From Cricetomys ansorgei (lineage: Eukaryota > Chordata > Mammalia > Rodentia > Nesomyidae), in the NCBI GenBank assembly GCA_026225945.1, contig JAMJFZ010000705.1, positions 556,001 to 620,000 on the forward strand: 64,000 nucleotides of DNA, read 5' to 3'. The translations under genes were made by a program, and so were the position numbers. Of the stretch, positions 20,111 through 30,227 are shown piece by piece. The notes under the pieces were generated by a model. It saw only the letters and a list, made by a program, of their open reading frames with translations, was not told the origin of the DNA and did not search any database. Each line of letters opens with the position of its first letter. The stretch's first letter is position 1.

Positions 20111-20872
20111 AATAAATTAAAATTTGTTGTATATGGGTACCACATTTGTTAATATGTACCTAGGCTGATTTCATATATTGGTTATTGTGAATAATGCTAC
20201 AATAAAAATCAATATGAAAGTAATTCTGCTGTGCAGTGACTTAGAGTCCTTTGGGTTCATACTAAGTGGTACTATAGTGGACAATGTGGTAGTTCTATCT
20301 GGAATTTGCGAAGAACTTCCATTCTTGTTCTCATAGTGGTTAGACTAATTCCTATTCCTATCCAGTGTAGATAGAGTCTATATTATCTGTATTCTCTCCA
20401 GCATTGGTTTTGTTTTCTTGAGGACAGTCGTTGTGATTGAAGTGAGATAATATCTCAGTGTAGTTTTGTTATACATTTCTCTGATGGCTAAGTGATTTGA
20501 ACATTTTTCCCCACTGCATTTGTTGGCTGTCTTTTTCGTTTGAAAAGTTCTTTTGCCCATTTGTTCATGGGATGATTTGGTTGGATTTTTGGTGTTTAAA
20601 TATTTTTAGAGTTCATTATAAACTCTAGACTTTATTCTGCCAGATGTGTATTTCCTCCTATTCTGTTGGCTGTCTCTCCACTCTTGCTAATTCTGCTAAT
20701 TGTTTCCTCTGTTGTATAGAAGCCTTTTAATTTCAAGTACTCCCATTTTGGCAATTTTTGCTAATATTTCCTGAGCTATCAGACTCCTATTCAGAAAGTC
20801 ATTGCCTGTGCCTATATCCTGAGTATTTCCTGTATGTTTTCTTCCAGAAGTTTCAAATCCTTAGATACAGTT
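20111..20872 (-). mobile_element. L1 ORF2 (3' part), antisense
   Basis: Antisense motifs in order: ttattgtgaataatgctaca, cctttgggttcatactaagt, gttggctgtctttttcgttt, cattgcctgtgcctatatcc. Stops abound; no coding capacity. It is interrupted by the B3 at 20888. Confidence 0.8.
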
Positions 20873-20887
20873 AGGAATTTAAATTTT

Positions 20888-21089
20888 TGAATTACTTTGT
20901 TATTGTATATGTGTTTTGCCTGCATGCATGTCTTTGCACCATGTGCATGCCTCATGCCCATGGAGGTCAGAAGACGGTGTCAAATGGTTACAGTTGGTTG
21001 TCAGCTGCCGTGTTGGTATTGAGAGTTGAACTCAGGTCTTCTGGAAGAGCAGCTAGTGCTGTTATTCACTTAGCTCTTTCTCCAGACCC
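20888..21089 (-). mobile_element. B3 SINE inserted in L1
   Basis: Antisense: tgttttgcctgcatgcatg, catgcccatggaggtcagaag, gaactcaggtcttctggaag. Flanked by near-identical aggaatttaaattt (20873-20886) and aggaattttaattt (21090-21103). Confidence 0.88.
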
Positions 21090-21445
21090 AGGAATTTTAA
21101 TTTGAAAAGTACTATTTGGAAAAAAAATCAATTTTAAAATGTGATGATGTGTTATACATATTGTTTTTACATTTAACTCTGTTTGCAATCACCATAAACT
21201 GGTATGAATATTGAAAGTAGGGATAAGCATTAATCTTTTTGTTGTTTTCAGTAGTGTGCCTTTTATGAGGAGTATAGATTGATATGTCCTAAAATAAGAA
21301 CTTAATAAAGAAAGGAAATCCCTTTTGTCTATGCATAAAAAGTTTCAAGTTTCACATTAAAGTATTTGATTTATTTTGAGTTGATTTTTGTACAGGCTGA
21401 AAAATAGGGATCCAGTTTCAATTTTCTATATCAAATCAACTTTTA
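21090..21445 (-). mobile_element. L1 ORF2 continuation, antisense
   Basis: Ends with ttgagttgatttttgtacagg and aatagggatccagtttcaat, the ORF2 block upstream of the part at 20111. The middle is AT-rich and less certain. Confidence 0.65.
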
Positions 21446-22205
21446 AAGGCATTTTTTTTCCTCCAGAGAAGATATAAAAACAGTCAAGAAATACATGAAA
21501 AGATGCTTAACATGTCTAGCCATTAAGAAAATGCAAATTCAAGGCACAATTGTAAACCTCTCATGTCAGCTAGGATGGCTATGACCAGACACAGGCTAAG
21601 TGAGAATACAAAGAAATGGAACTCTTCTAAGTTGCTGGTGGGGTATAAAATGGTATAACTGCTTGGGGAAAGACTTTGACAGTTCCTCCAGAAGTTAGAC
21701 CTAGAATTATCATAAGACCCAGAAATCCCACTTTATATGTATAAACAAAAAAATTAAAAGCAGGCATTCGAACAAAACTTGGACGCAAATAAGCTCAGAG
21801 ACAAGATTCACAATAGTTCAAAAGTGGAATGGGCAAACAATGACATGTTATTCATCATGGGCTGGTTGATACACACTACAACACAGATGAACTTTGAAAC
21901 CACCATGCTAACAGAAAGAAGCAAAACACGAAAGGCCACCTACTGCATGATTCTATTTATAAGAAATATCCAGAATAAGTAAATCCACAGAAACAGAAAA
22001 CAGATTAGTGGTTGCTAGGGTCCAAGGGCATGGTGAAATGAGGAATGATAGGAAGTTTCCATTTGGATGATAAAAAATATTCTAGAACTAAACAGAGATA
22101 ATGATTCCACAAAACAATGTATTTTTATGCTACTGGATTGTACCCTTTAAAACAGTTTAAATGCTAAATTTTATACTGCTCATTTTATTACAATAAAAAA
22201 GAAAT
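21446..22205 (+). mobile_element. L1M ORF2 end and 3' UTR
   Basis: acatgaaaagatgcttaacat, agccattaagaaaatgcaaat, agttgctggtggggtataaa, ccagaaatcccactttatat, ttctatttataagaaatatcc, tagtggttgctagggtcc, and the terminal ggattgtaccctttaaaaca. Opposite strand to the preceding L1. Confidence 0.8.
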
Positions 22206-22356
22206 TTCTGACCTGCAAAAAGTTATAAGAAAGCATTAGAAATAACCAACTGTAAATAAAATTTCAGCTTAATTATAGCACAGTATGGAAAACAACCACA
22301 TGCAGGATCTAACTATTTGAGATATGGTAATGCATTCAGCATGATTGTAATCCTAT
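22206..22356. other. No recognised feature
   Basis: Short AT-rich stretch. Confidence 0.4.
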
Positions 22357-22371
22357 AAGAATAATTAACAA

Positions 22372-22522
22372 AGCCAGGTGGTGGTGGCACACGCCTTTAG
22401 TCCCAGCACTCAGGAGGCAGAGGCAGAAGGATCTCTGGGAGGCCAGCCTGGTCTACAGAGTGAGTTCCAAGACAGCCAGAGTTACAACAGAGAAACTCTG
22501 TCTCAAAAGAACAAATAAACAA
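22372..22522 (+). mobile_element. B1 SINE with 15-bp target duplication
   Basis: agccaggtggtggtggcacac, tagtcccagcactcaggaggc, agacagccagagttacaacag. Perfect flanking aagaataattaacaa at 22357-22371 and 22523-22537. Confidence 0.95.
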
Positions 22523-22544
22523 AAGAATAATTAACAATTGGAAT

Positions 22545-22611
22545 CTGGATGTGGTAGTGCACACCTGCAATCCCAGCACTAGAAGACTGAGGCAACAGTT
22601 CAAGGCTAGGC
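22545..22611 (+). mobile_element. B1 SINE 5' fragment
   Basis: tctggatgtggtagtgcacac and cccagcactagaagactgagg; cut off where the next SINE begins. Confidence 0.75.
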
Positions 22612-22612
22612 A

Positions 22613-22912
22613 GAGGCTGGGGAAATGACTCAGTGGATAAGAGTGCTTGCTGTGCAAATATGAGAACCCGAGTTCGAATCCTGAGTATTTCTATAAGAAA
22701 AAGCTGATTATGGATCCCGGGGACTCACTGGCCAGCCTAGATCAGTCAGCAAGCTTCCACTTCAATGAGAAACCCTCTCCAAAGGCAGTAAGGCAGAGAG
22801 TAACAGAGGAAGACATTCAAGGTCTTATTCTGACTCCCACATACATGTGCTCTATAAATATAGCATGTGTGTGCATGCGCACACACACATACACACACAC
22901 ACACACGAGAAA
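22613..22912 (+). mobile_element. B4A-type SINE with good Pol III B box
   Basis: ggctggggaaatgactcagtg, B box gagttcgaatcct near 22670, gactcactggccagcctag, agagtaacagaggaagacatt, then (CA)n to 22911. Confidence 0.85.
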
Positions 22913-23065
22913 CAAATGACTAAATAAGTAAATTTAAAATAATAAAAGCTGACGATCAGGTTGAGCTACAATGTAAGAGCTTGTGTCAAATAAAAATTAC
23001 AATATTTAAATCTTGTAAAAATTATATGAATTTTAGACAAAGTCTTAAATGTCATCCCACTCTTT

Positions 23066-23066
<1 letters not shown>

Positions 23067-23098
<32 letters not shown>

Positions 23099-23108
23099 CA
23101 CACACACT
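23067..23108. repeat. (CA)n microsatellite
   Basis: CA units with one TATATA interruption. Confidence 0.95.
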
Positions 23109-23109
23109 G

Positions 23110-23320
23110 CAATGAGGTATACCATATTCAAACTACAAAAAAAAAACAAGGCAAAAAGATAATTTTGAAAGAAGTCAGCATTTTAAAATATCTTATCTAC
23201 AAAGGAGCAAGGATTAAAACTATATCAGACTTCTCAGAAACCAGGCACTGAAATAGTTAATATACTGAAAGAAAAACACACCAACATAGAATTCTGTACC
23301 TACTGAAATTATCCTTTGAA
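23110..23320 (+). mobile_element. L1 ORF2 fragment
   Basis: attttgaaagaagtcagc, acaaaggagcaaggattaaaa, cagacttctcagaaaccagg, cacaccaacatagaattctg, attatcctttgaaagt: the last part of ORF2 of an old L1. Confidence 0.75.
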
Positions 23321-23324
23321 AGTA

Positions 23325-23460
23325 AAGATCACCAAGCATGGTGACACCCAGTTAAAATCCCTAGCCCCTGGAAGCAGAGGCAGAAGGATCACCTCAAGTT
23401 TGAGCCTACCCTGGTACACATACTGAACTCCAGCCCAGCCAGAGCTACATGGCAAAAGTG
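23325..23460 (+). mobile_element. B1 SINE
   Basis: accaagcatggtgacacccag, gaagcagaggcagaaggatc, ccagcccagccagagctacat. Confidence 0.8.
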
Positions 23461-23484
23461 AAGATCAACAGTAACAAAAAACAG

Positions 23485-23690
23485 TGGCTGGAGAGATGAC
23501 TCGGTGGTAAAGAGCCTGGCTGCAGGTCGCAGCACCCGCATAGTGGCTTACAAACATCTGTAACTTCAGTTCCAAGGGATCTGACATCCTCTTCTGACCT
23601 CCATAGGCACCAGGCACACATGTGATGCATAGACATACATGTAAACCAGACACTGAGGCACATAAAGTGAATAAATACATATTTTAAAGC
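23485..23690 (+). mobile_element. B3 SINE
   Basis: gtggctggagagatgactcgg, cttcagttccaagggatctg, cttctgacctccataggcac, cataaagtgaataaatac. Confidence 0.9.
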
Positions 23691-23734
23691 AACAACAACA
23701 AAAAAACCAATTTAAATAGGAAAGGACTTAAGCA

Positions 23735-24126
23735 GACACTTCTCCACACAAGACGTATAGACAACCAATAGGGACATAAAAAGGTGCCTGTCTATTGCTA
23801 ATTACTAGAGAAATGCACATCGAAACCACCTTATATTCAACAGGCAACAGAATGTAATAAGTGTTGGCAAGTATATGGCAAAGTCAGAGACTTTGTCCTT
23901 TGTTGGCAAGAAAGCAAAATGGTGCAGTTCTGTGGAAAACAGTATGTGGCTCCTGAAGACAACTCCACAGAATCACCAAAGCAATTCCACACTTCAATAT
24001 ACACCCCAAATCGGAAACAGGATGAAAACAGGTATTTAAATACCCATCTTCCCAGCAGCATTATTCACAGTAATCAAAAGGTGACAGTTACTCAAATGCT
24101 CATTGACAATGAATGGATCTAATAAA
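23735..24126 (+). mobile_element. L1M ORF2 end, part 1 of a nested copy
   Basis: gcagacacttctccacaca, gagaaatgcacatcgaaacc, aatggtgcagttctgtggaaa, cagcagcattattcacagta, aatgctcattgacaatgaatg. Interrupted at 24127 by an ORR1 LTR and resumes at 24503. Confidence 0.85.
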
Positions 24127-24502
24127 TGCCCTGATAAGTTGGTTGTCAACTTGACCCAAGCTAGAGTCATCTGGGAAGAGGAACTTCAACTGAGAAACTG
24201 CCTCCGCAGTGTGACCTCTAGGCAAGACTTTAGGGCACTTTTCTTGATTAATGATTGATTCGGGAGGGCCCAGCCCACTGTGCACAGTTCCACCCCTGGA
24301 CAGGTGGTCCTGGGGTGTATACAGAAGCAGGCTGAGCAAGCCAGGAGGCATCATTCCTCCATGGTCTCTACTTCAGCTCCTGTCTCTAGCTTTCTGCCCT
24401 CTTCAACTTCTTGCCTTGGCTTACCTCAGTGATGGACTGTGATCAGGATCTATAAGCCAAACAAACCCTTTCCTCTCCAGCCACAGAAACCTAATTAAGA
24501 TA
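24127..24502 (+). mobile_element. Solo ORR1 LTR (ERVL-MaLR) with ATAAA duplication
   Basis: ttgtcaacttgacccaagcta, gattaatgattgattcggg, agggcccagcccactgtgc, ccaaacaaaccctttcctc, aaacctaattaagat. Flanked by ATAAA at 24122-24126 and 24503-24507. Splits an L1M. Confidence 0.88.
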
Positions 24503-24547
24503 ATAAATGTGGCACATGTACAGTTGAATGTTACTTGGCTTTTAGTT
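24503..24547 (+). mobile_element. L1M ORF2 end, part 2
   Basis: tgtggcacatgtacagttg and aatgttacttggctttta continue the L1M target across the ORR1 insertion. Confidence 0.75.
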
Positions 24548-24559
24548 TTTTCTTAATTT

Positions 24560-24735
24560 GTTTTATATTTATTATTCATTTGTGGAGGGGGAGCATGTAT
24601 GTGCCACAGCTGTTAGAGGACAACTTATGAGGGCCAGTTCTCTCGCTCCACTCCGTCATGTGAGTTCTAGGGATCAAACTCGGGTGGTCAGGCTTAGCTG
24701 CAAGCGCCTTCACCAACTGAGTCTTCACATATGCT
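24560..24735 (-). mobile_element. tRNA-derived SINE (B3/B4-related)
   Basis: Antisense: gtatgtgccacagctgttag, aggacaacttatgagggcc, ctagggatcaaactcgggtgg, caagcgccttcaccaactgag. Confidence 0.8.
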
Positions 24736-24761
24736 TATTTAGCCTTTTTAAAAATGAAGGC

Positions 24762-24840
24762 TGGAGGTAGATATGGCTCAATGAGGAGTGCTCATCTAGC
24801 AAATATGAGACCCTGAATTAGATCAACTCTAGGTTAGCAC
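24762..24840 (+). mobile_element. ID SINE
   Basis: ggctggaggtagatatggctc, gtgctcatctagcaaatatga, ttagatcaactctagg. Confidence 0.7.
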
Positions 24841-24844
24841 TGGG

Positions 24845-24935
24845 AAGAGGAGAGAGGGAGGGACAAAGAGAGCTAGGGAGGGAGAGGGATAGGAACAGAG
24901 GGGAGTGGGAAGAGACCGACAGAGGAAAGGGAGGA
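24845..24935. repeat. GA-rich low-complexity tract
   Basis: GGGA/GAGA units on the plus strand, following the ID element. Confidence 0.8.
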
Positions 24936-24939
24936 AGGA

Positions 24940-25420
24940 ATTCTGGTACAGCATGGATGAATATTAAAGATACTGAGCTAAATAAAACAAACCAGTGAAC
25001 AACTCAGATAAACAACCCAGAACAAAAGATCAAAATTGTATGATTCCACTTCAATGAGTTAGTAAAACAGTCAAATTTATATCCCAAAAGTAGAGTAGCA
25101 GTTTCTAGAGCTGATAGGAAATAGAGTCACTTTGAATGACTATTAAATTCTACAGTCATCTGCTCTACCACCTGCAATAATGAAGGAGCAACTATAAAGT
25201 TCATTAAGAATGATGAAAAAGTTCTAGATATAGCTGGTGATATAGCTGTACCACAGGGAGAGTGGTCCAATGCTACTGGACTGTACACTTAAGAATCTGT
25301 TAAAAGGATACACCTCATTTACATATCCTTGTCAAAAGAACCACAAATTTTCTACAAGTTGAAAAATTAGTCAATGTTACATTATCTAAATTTTATCACA
25401 AAAATGGAAAGAGATACTTA
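24940..25420 (+). mobile_element. L1M ORF2 end and 3' UTR, part 3
   Basis: gcatggatgaatattaaagat, atcaaaattgtatgattccac, agagtagcagtttctagagc, gctactggactgtacacttaa. Same strand and next in order after 24547, so it is the rest of the same L1M. Confidence 0.75.
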
Positions 25421-25465
25421 AATATACTTACATGAAATTATTTCTATACACATTTTTTGTAATAC

Positions 25466-25566
25466 ACAGAGGTGGTGTCACATGCAAGAGGCATGTGATC
25501 AAGGCAAGAGGACTATGAGTTTCAGACCAACCCAGACTACTCAGTGAGACTGTGTCAAAAATAAAT
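25466..25566 (+). mobile_element. B1 SINE, truncated
   Basis: ggtggtgtcacatgcaagagg, accaacccagactactcagtg. Confidence 0.65.
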
Positions 25567-25730
25567 AGGCACGGAGTGTCAGAGGCTCAGCAGCTTAGGG
25601 CACTTGCTGGAAGCCTAAGAACCTGAGTCTAACCCCTAAACCCGCATGCTACACATGAACCATAGCATATGAGCCCCTCCCCAGAGTGCGCACGAACGCA
25701 CACACACACACATACACACACATGATCAAT
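25567..25730 (+). mobile_element. B3-related SINE, old
   Basis: gtgtcagaggctcagcagctt, cctgagtctaacccctaaac, CA-rich tail with acgaacgcac. Confidence 0.6.
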
Positions 25731-25746
25731 CAACAAATATGAGTTT

Positions 25747-25970
25747 GGGAGCTGGAGGGATGGTTCAGTGGTTAAGAGTGCTTCTTGCTCTCATTGAGAA
25801 CACAGGTTCAAATCCACCACCACATAGCAACTCACAACTGTCTGTAACTCCAGTTCCAGGGGACCTAACACCTTCTTCTGACCTCTGCAGGCACCAGGCA
25901 TGCTCATGGTATGCATACATACATGCAGGCCAAACACCTATACATAGAAAACAAAAGCAAACAATTAAAT
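25747..25970 (+). mobile_element. B3 SINE
   Basis: gggagctggagggatggttca, taactccagttccaggggac, cttctgacctctgcaggcac, catacatacatgcaggcc. Flanks share aaatatg. Confidence 0.93.
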
Positions 25971-25980
25971 ATGGGATTGA

Positions 25981-26108
25981 TTTTTGAGTCAAGGTCTCAC
26001 TATTAGCCTCAGCTGGCCTAGAACTCACTATATAGACCAGACTGGCTTTGAACTCACAGAGATCCACCGCCTCTACTGAAATTAAAGACATGTGCCACCA
26101 TGCCTGGA
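25981..26108 (-). mobile_element. B1 SINE
   Basis: Antisense tttgagtcaaggtctcacta, agaactcactatatagacca, tgaactcacagagatccacc, gccaccatgcctgga. Confidence 0.9.
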
Positions 26109-26224
26109 CCATAAGTAAATGTTTAAAAAAAAACCCAAACTTCTAAGTCTAAGTTGTACTTTAGCTTGTTTTCCAACTATAATTAAAAATCACTTCCTAC
26201 GCCTCACTGCTGAGCTATTTGCTA

Positions 26225-26490
26225 ACAATAGATTCAGGGAGAGAGGGAATCATGGCCTTCAGTTGTGTATCCAATAATGACTTCACCCAATTCGATACAT
26301 AGTGTGATAATCATACAAGATGGCCCTGGTTCAATTAAATGTGTCATAAAACAAAGAGACTGGTTAGATTCAGTGGGTGGGGCGGGGTATTGATAGGAGT
26401 GGGAAGAGATAAGAGAGGGTGGGAAGAGCGTAATGAGAATGCATTATGTACATACATGAAATTGTCAAAAAAGAACATTAGCCAAATAAA
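26225..26490 (+). mobile_element. L1 (rodent Lx-type) 3' UTR
   Basis: gggagagagggaatcatggcc, gccctggttcaattaaatgtg, GGGAAGAG-rich tract, gcattatgtacatacatgaa and attgtcaaaaaagaaca: the same 3' end as at 4600-4925. Confidence 0.7.
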
Positions 26491-26924
26491 AACTGTAAAA
26501 ATCTCTTCTACAGATAGTTAATTTGAGCTCTTAAGTGACACTTGTTATTAAAATTTCAGTGAGCGATTCTTTTTCCAAGTTCTTAGATTCCTGCTATACA
26601 CATTAGCGCACCAAGCAAAGCTCCATGCTGTTCACCAATCAGTTCCCAGCAAAAAATTATTAGACATTCATATGGAGTTGCAAGAAGGAAAAGTTAAATC
26701 CTTAAAACAGATGGCTATGAATGTGGTCTCAAACCTAGATGGACAGAAAATGAAAATGTGAGACTCCTTGGTGACTCCCATGATAAATAATATTAGCAGT
26801 GAGAAATCTACTGTTGGGGTCATCAAACAAATCCTATACCAGATTCTGCTGGGAAACAAATATCAGTTATACTTTCTCCGCTCCGCCCCCTCTTCTTTTC
26901 TGGCAGCAGTAACTTCTCAAACCC
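26491..26924. other. No recognised feature
   Basis: AT-rich; short frames on both strands without domains. Confidence 0.45.
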
Positions 26925-26982
26925 AACCCACCTGTCTTTGCCTCCCACGTGCTGGGATTACAGGCATGCCCACTACACTTGA
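26925..26982 (-). mobile_element. B1 SINE fragment
   Basis: Antisense cacctgtctttgcctcccac and gtgctgggattacaggcatg. Confidence 0.75.
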
Positions 26983-27168
26983 ATTCCTAACATTTGTAAA
27001 ATGAATGTAATAATTGCTACAAGACAAATCTAAACAGCTGAAGTTATCAAAAAAATGGTTGTTTTTAATTGTTATAGCATAGCTGCATTTTCCACTAGTC
27101 ATGGAAGTGACTATCTTTTAGGACACAAGAAAAAACTCTTTATAGTGTGCCAGAAGTATTCGCTAGAG

Positions 27169-27371
27169 CAGCAGTTCTCAACCTGAGGGTCGATCGACCC
27201 TTTCACAAGGGTCACCTAAAACCATCTGCATGTCGTATATTTACATTGTGATTCATGACAGCAAAATTACAGTTATGAAGTAACCATGAAAATAATTTTA
27301 TGGTTGGAGGTCACCACAACACGAGGAACTGTACTAAAGGGTCGCAGCATTAGGAAGGCTGTGAAGCAATG
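27169..27371 (-). mobile_element. URR1 (rodent hAT-Charlie) transposon
   Basis: cagcagttctcaacctgaggg (inverted-repeat end), cgaccctttcacaagggtc, acagttatgaagtaaccatg, ggttggaggtcaccacaac, gggtcgcagcattaggaagg. Nearly full length and non-autonomous. Confidence 0.88.
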
Positions 27372-27777
27372 ATCTAACATGTAAAGGGAAGACATGAACA
27401 GGAGCACAAACTTTGTTCCTTTGTATCTCCTTCCCTCTTGCCTACTTCCTGGTTTCATTGTACTCTGAACAATCTAAAGCAATTTACTTGTGGTGATCCC
27501 CAGAAGAACCTATCAGGAATTGTCTGGCCAGACTTTGATTCCATCCATTATCCCCTCTCTCTCTGATCCTCCACTTTTTCCCTACCTACTTCACCTCTTC
27601 CCATTCAAAACTTAAATGTGATTTACACACTATCTCACTTCAAACTACTATTCTTTTTCCGTCCTTTCCTTCATAGTCTTTTCCCTACCATCTGTCCTTT
27701 TTCCTTTTCCATTGAGTCACTTTACTGCAGTCTGGCTTCTGCTATAAATGCTACTGCTATAAATCTGGCTACTAGAT
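27372..27777. other. No recognised feature
   Basis: Pyrimidine-rich near 27540-27720; nothing recognised. Confidence 0.45.
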
Positions 27778-27793
27778 GCCAGATGTGGTAGCA

Positions 27794-27844
<51 letters not shown>

Positions 27845-27950
27845 AATCTTAGCACTTAGTAGGCTGGGGCTGGAGGATCATTGTAAGTTCTAGGTCAGCT
27901 AGGCTACAAGAATGACTGGACTACATTGTGAGACCCTATCTAAAAAATTC
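27778..27950 (+). mobile_element. B1 SINE carrying a (CA)n expansion
   Basis: B1 start gatgtggtagcacacac runs into (AC)n at 27792-27842, then the B1 resumes with gtaatcttagcacttagtagg and gtgagaccctatctaaaa. The repeat grew inside the element's own gcacacacc motif. Confidence 0.88.
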
Positions 27951-27954
27951 CAAG

Positions 27955-27973
27955 GGGGGGGGGAGGGGCAGAT

Positions 27974-28014
<41 letters not shown>
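27955..28014. repeat. G run and (GA)n
   Basis: G-rich run at 27955-27968, a short CA block, then GA units at 27983-28014. Confidence 0.9.
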
Positions 28015-28017
<3 letters not shown>

Positions 28018-29174
28018 TGAACTCACTGGCCCACATTTATACAGTCTAAGGCAACTGGTTCATGTTGTTTCCCAAAAATTCTTACTGTCTCCTCATTCTT
28101 CTATGTTTTCTTTCCAGTCAGAATGTCTCCGTTCAACTCTTACTCATTGGGATTTGCCAGGATTATGTCCTAGTCTTTCTTATCTTCTCAAACCACATGG
28201 GACAAAGTTCAGCTGCTTACACAGCTTCAACTGTCATCTAACACTGATGGATTGCAAAATTTTTAATAACAGCCCCAAATTCTTGCCTAACTTCCAGATA
28301 TTTCCAAATAACTGTTAAGCATCTTGACCTACAGAATACAAAGGTAGCTTAAGCTCCACCGGTCTAAAATCAGATTTGTCTTCTCTCTTGCCACCACCCA
28401 TTGGATTTCTAAATTACATTCTTTTTTTTTCAAGCTAGGTTCCCAAACTAAAAACTTTTGGTTTTGCCGCAACTACCCTTTCTTTCTAACCCTGCACACG
28501 TAACAAATCAGCATACCATCCTAATTATTGTAATCCATGTCATTCTGTCAAGCTTGGTCTTTCCCCTGGTTGAAAGACACATGGTATACTGTGTTTATAC
28601 TGCAAGACACATGGTAATAGAAACAAAGTCTTACTAATGTTTGTATGCATTTAATACATTATAGGTGCTCAGTAAAATTTCATCATATAAATGAATTCTA
28701 AAACCTTTCTCTGGCAGTATCTGTTTATTTGCTGCTTTGTTTTTACTCTGCTAGCCATATTCTTTAAATACTCATTCAACTCTAAGCACTGAATGCTGAC
28801 AAAACTGTGTTCATATGAAGGGATCATCAGAAGAATGGATCAGGGTCTCACCTTTAGAACATTGCTTCTTGGATTAGCTTGCAGCAGCCTATGCTACTGA
28901 CACCTCCTCTTCAACCTATTTATGTTCACAAGCTTTTGCCCATCCTTAAAAAAAATAGTGCTCATTCAACCATGCCCCTTTGTCTAGTTACTGCCTGCGT
29001 TTCCTATTGACCTTTCCTTTTGACAAGCTTCTTCAAAGATCAATCTGTATTTCCATACCTACCAATTGCTTTAAAAATGAAGTTTATGAACAAAAGGATA
29101 ATAAAGAATATAATAAAAACCATGTGTATAGAGCTCAGTTTGCCAATATTTTAACATTTTACCACATTTCATTC
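28015..29174. other. Single-copy sequence, no gene recognised
   Basis: Largest repeat-poor block in this part. Pyrimidine-rich segments occur, but no acceptor-exon-donor set with an open frame stands out. May hold remnants too old to recognise. Confidence 0.5.
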
Positions 29175-29405
29175 CAGTCTTCTAAAGATTTATTTTTATT
29201 TCATGTATATGAGTGCTTTGCCTGAATGTATGTTTGTGCATATGTGTGTGCATGAAGCCCACCCAAAGGGGCCAGAAGAGGCCTCCATATCCCTAGAGCT
29301 GAAGTTACAGAGAGTTGTGAGTTACCATGTGAGTGCTGGGGATTGAACACAGGATCCCCTGGAAGAACAGCCAGTGCTCTTAACCATCAAGCTCTCTGTA
29401 GCCTC
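29175..29405 (-). mobile_element. B3 SINE
   Basis: Antisense: gtgctttgcctgaatgtatg, ggggccagaagaggcctcc, gtgagtgctggggattgaac, agccagtgctcttaaccatc. Confidence 0.9.
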
Positions 29406-29437
29406 TTGCTCCTATTTTTACTTAAAATAACACACCA

Positions 29438-29515
29438 TTGAGGCTGCAGAAATACTTCAGTGGCAAAACGCTTGCTTAGCATGTGCAAGGCTCTAGGCTC
29501 AATTCCTAGCACAAT
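29438..29515 (+). mobile_element. ID SINE
   Basis: gaggctgcagaaatacttcag, cgcttgcttagcatgtgcaag, caattcctagcacaataaaa. Confidence 0.85.
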
Positions 29516-29659
29516 AAAAACATAACGGCTACGTGTTCACTTACCCTTTATGGTCCCTCTTCCTACCCTCTCAAGAGGTTACCACTCTCAGGTTTTGGTA
29601 TTTTTTATTTAAGTATGTATTCCATGTTTATATTTCACCTGTAGTACATATCTCTAAAA

Positions 29660-29831
29660 TTATGGGAGTTGTGGAAGGCTCCCAGTGAGTCATGGGTCTT
29701 TGAATCCATGCCTTTGAGTAGTCTAGTTCCTTGCCAGCTCTTGACTTGGTCATTTGATTTGCTTTGGCCAATGAGATGTCTGTAACTGTGATGCAAGCTT
29801 AATGTAAAAGTATATATTAAAATGTTGCCAT
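29660..29831 (+). mobile_element. MLT-type LTR, 5' part
   Basis: gggtctttgaatccatgcct, tcttgacttggtcatttgatt and gctttggccaatgagatgtc are typical of mammal-wide MLT LTRs. Interrupted by a B1. Confidence 0.65.
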
Positions 29832-29950
29832 CAGCAGGTTGGCCTTTAATCTCAGCACTTGGGAGGCAGAGGCAGGGGGATATATGTGAGTTCCAGGACA
29901 GCCAGAGTTAAAACTGAGAAACCCTATCTCAACAAACAAACAAACAAAAC
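29832..29950 (+). mobile_element. B1 SINE inserted in the MLT LTR
   Basis: cctttaatctcagcacttggg, gagttccaggacagccagag, ccctatctcaacaaac. Flanked by aaatgttgccat at 29820-29831 and 29951-29962. Confidence 0.94.
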
Positions 29951-29962
29951 AAATGTTGCCAT

Positions 29963-30200
29963 TATATGAATAGGTTCAAATTTTGTGGAAGGGCACCATG
30001 GCTGACAGTCTGTCAATTACCATACATACGAACGAGGTCATGTTAAATCAAGACTCCATCTGACTTTGATGGCATGAGCAAGCCTAGACAAGACAACAGA
30101 AATGTTTCAATGGGTCTACTCAAAATTATCTGCAGAATTTTAAGCAAACAAACGTTTTACATGGCAAGATTTGGAGATGGTTCAACTTTATCCTGTAGAA
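29963..30200 (+). mobile_element. MLT-type LTR, 3' part
   Basis: catggctgacagtctgtcaat, cgaacgaggtcatgttaaatc, atggcatgagcaagcctaga continue the LTR order across the B1. Confidence 0.55.
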
Positions 30201-30227
30201 TTTTATTAAACATATATCATGATTTGT

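Noticed and set aside
20111..22205. A single L1 with 5' inversion (twin priming)
   Set aside because: Both arms contain the same ORF2 segment, which twin priming would not produce.
22857..22911. Simple CA arrays considered as possible CRISPR-like repeats
   Set aside because: Plain dinucleotide repeats with no spacers; the genome is a mammal.
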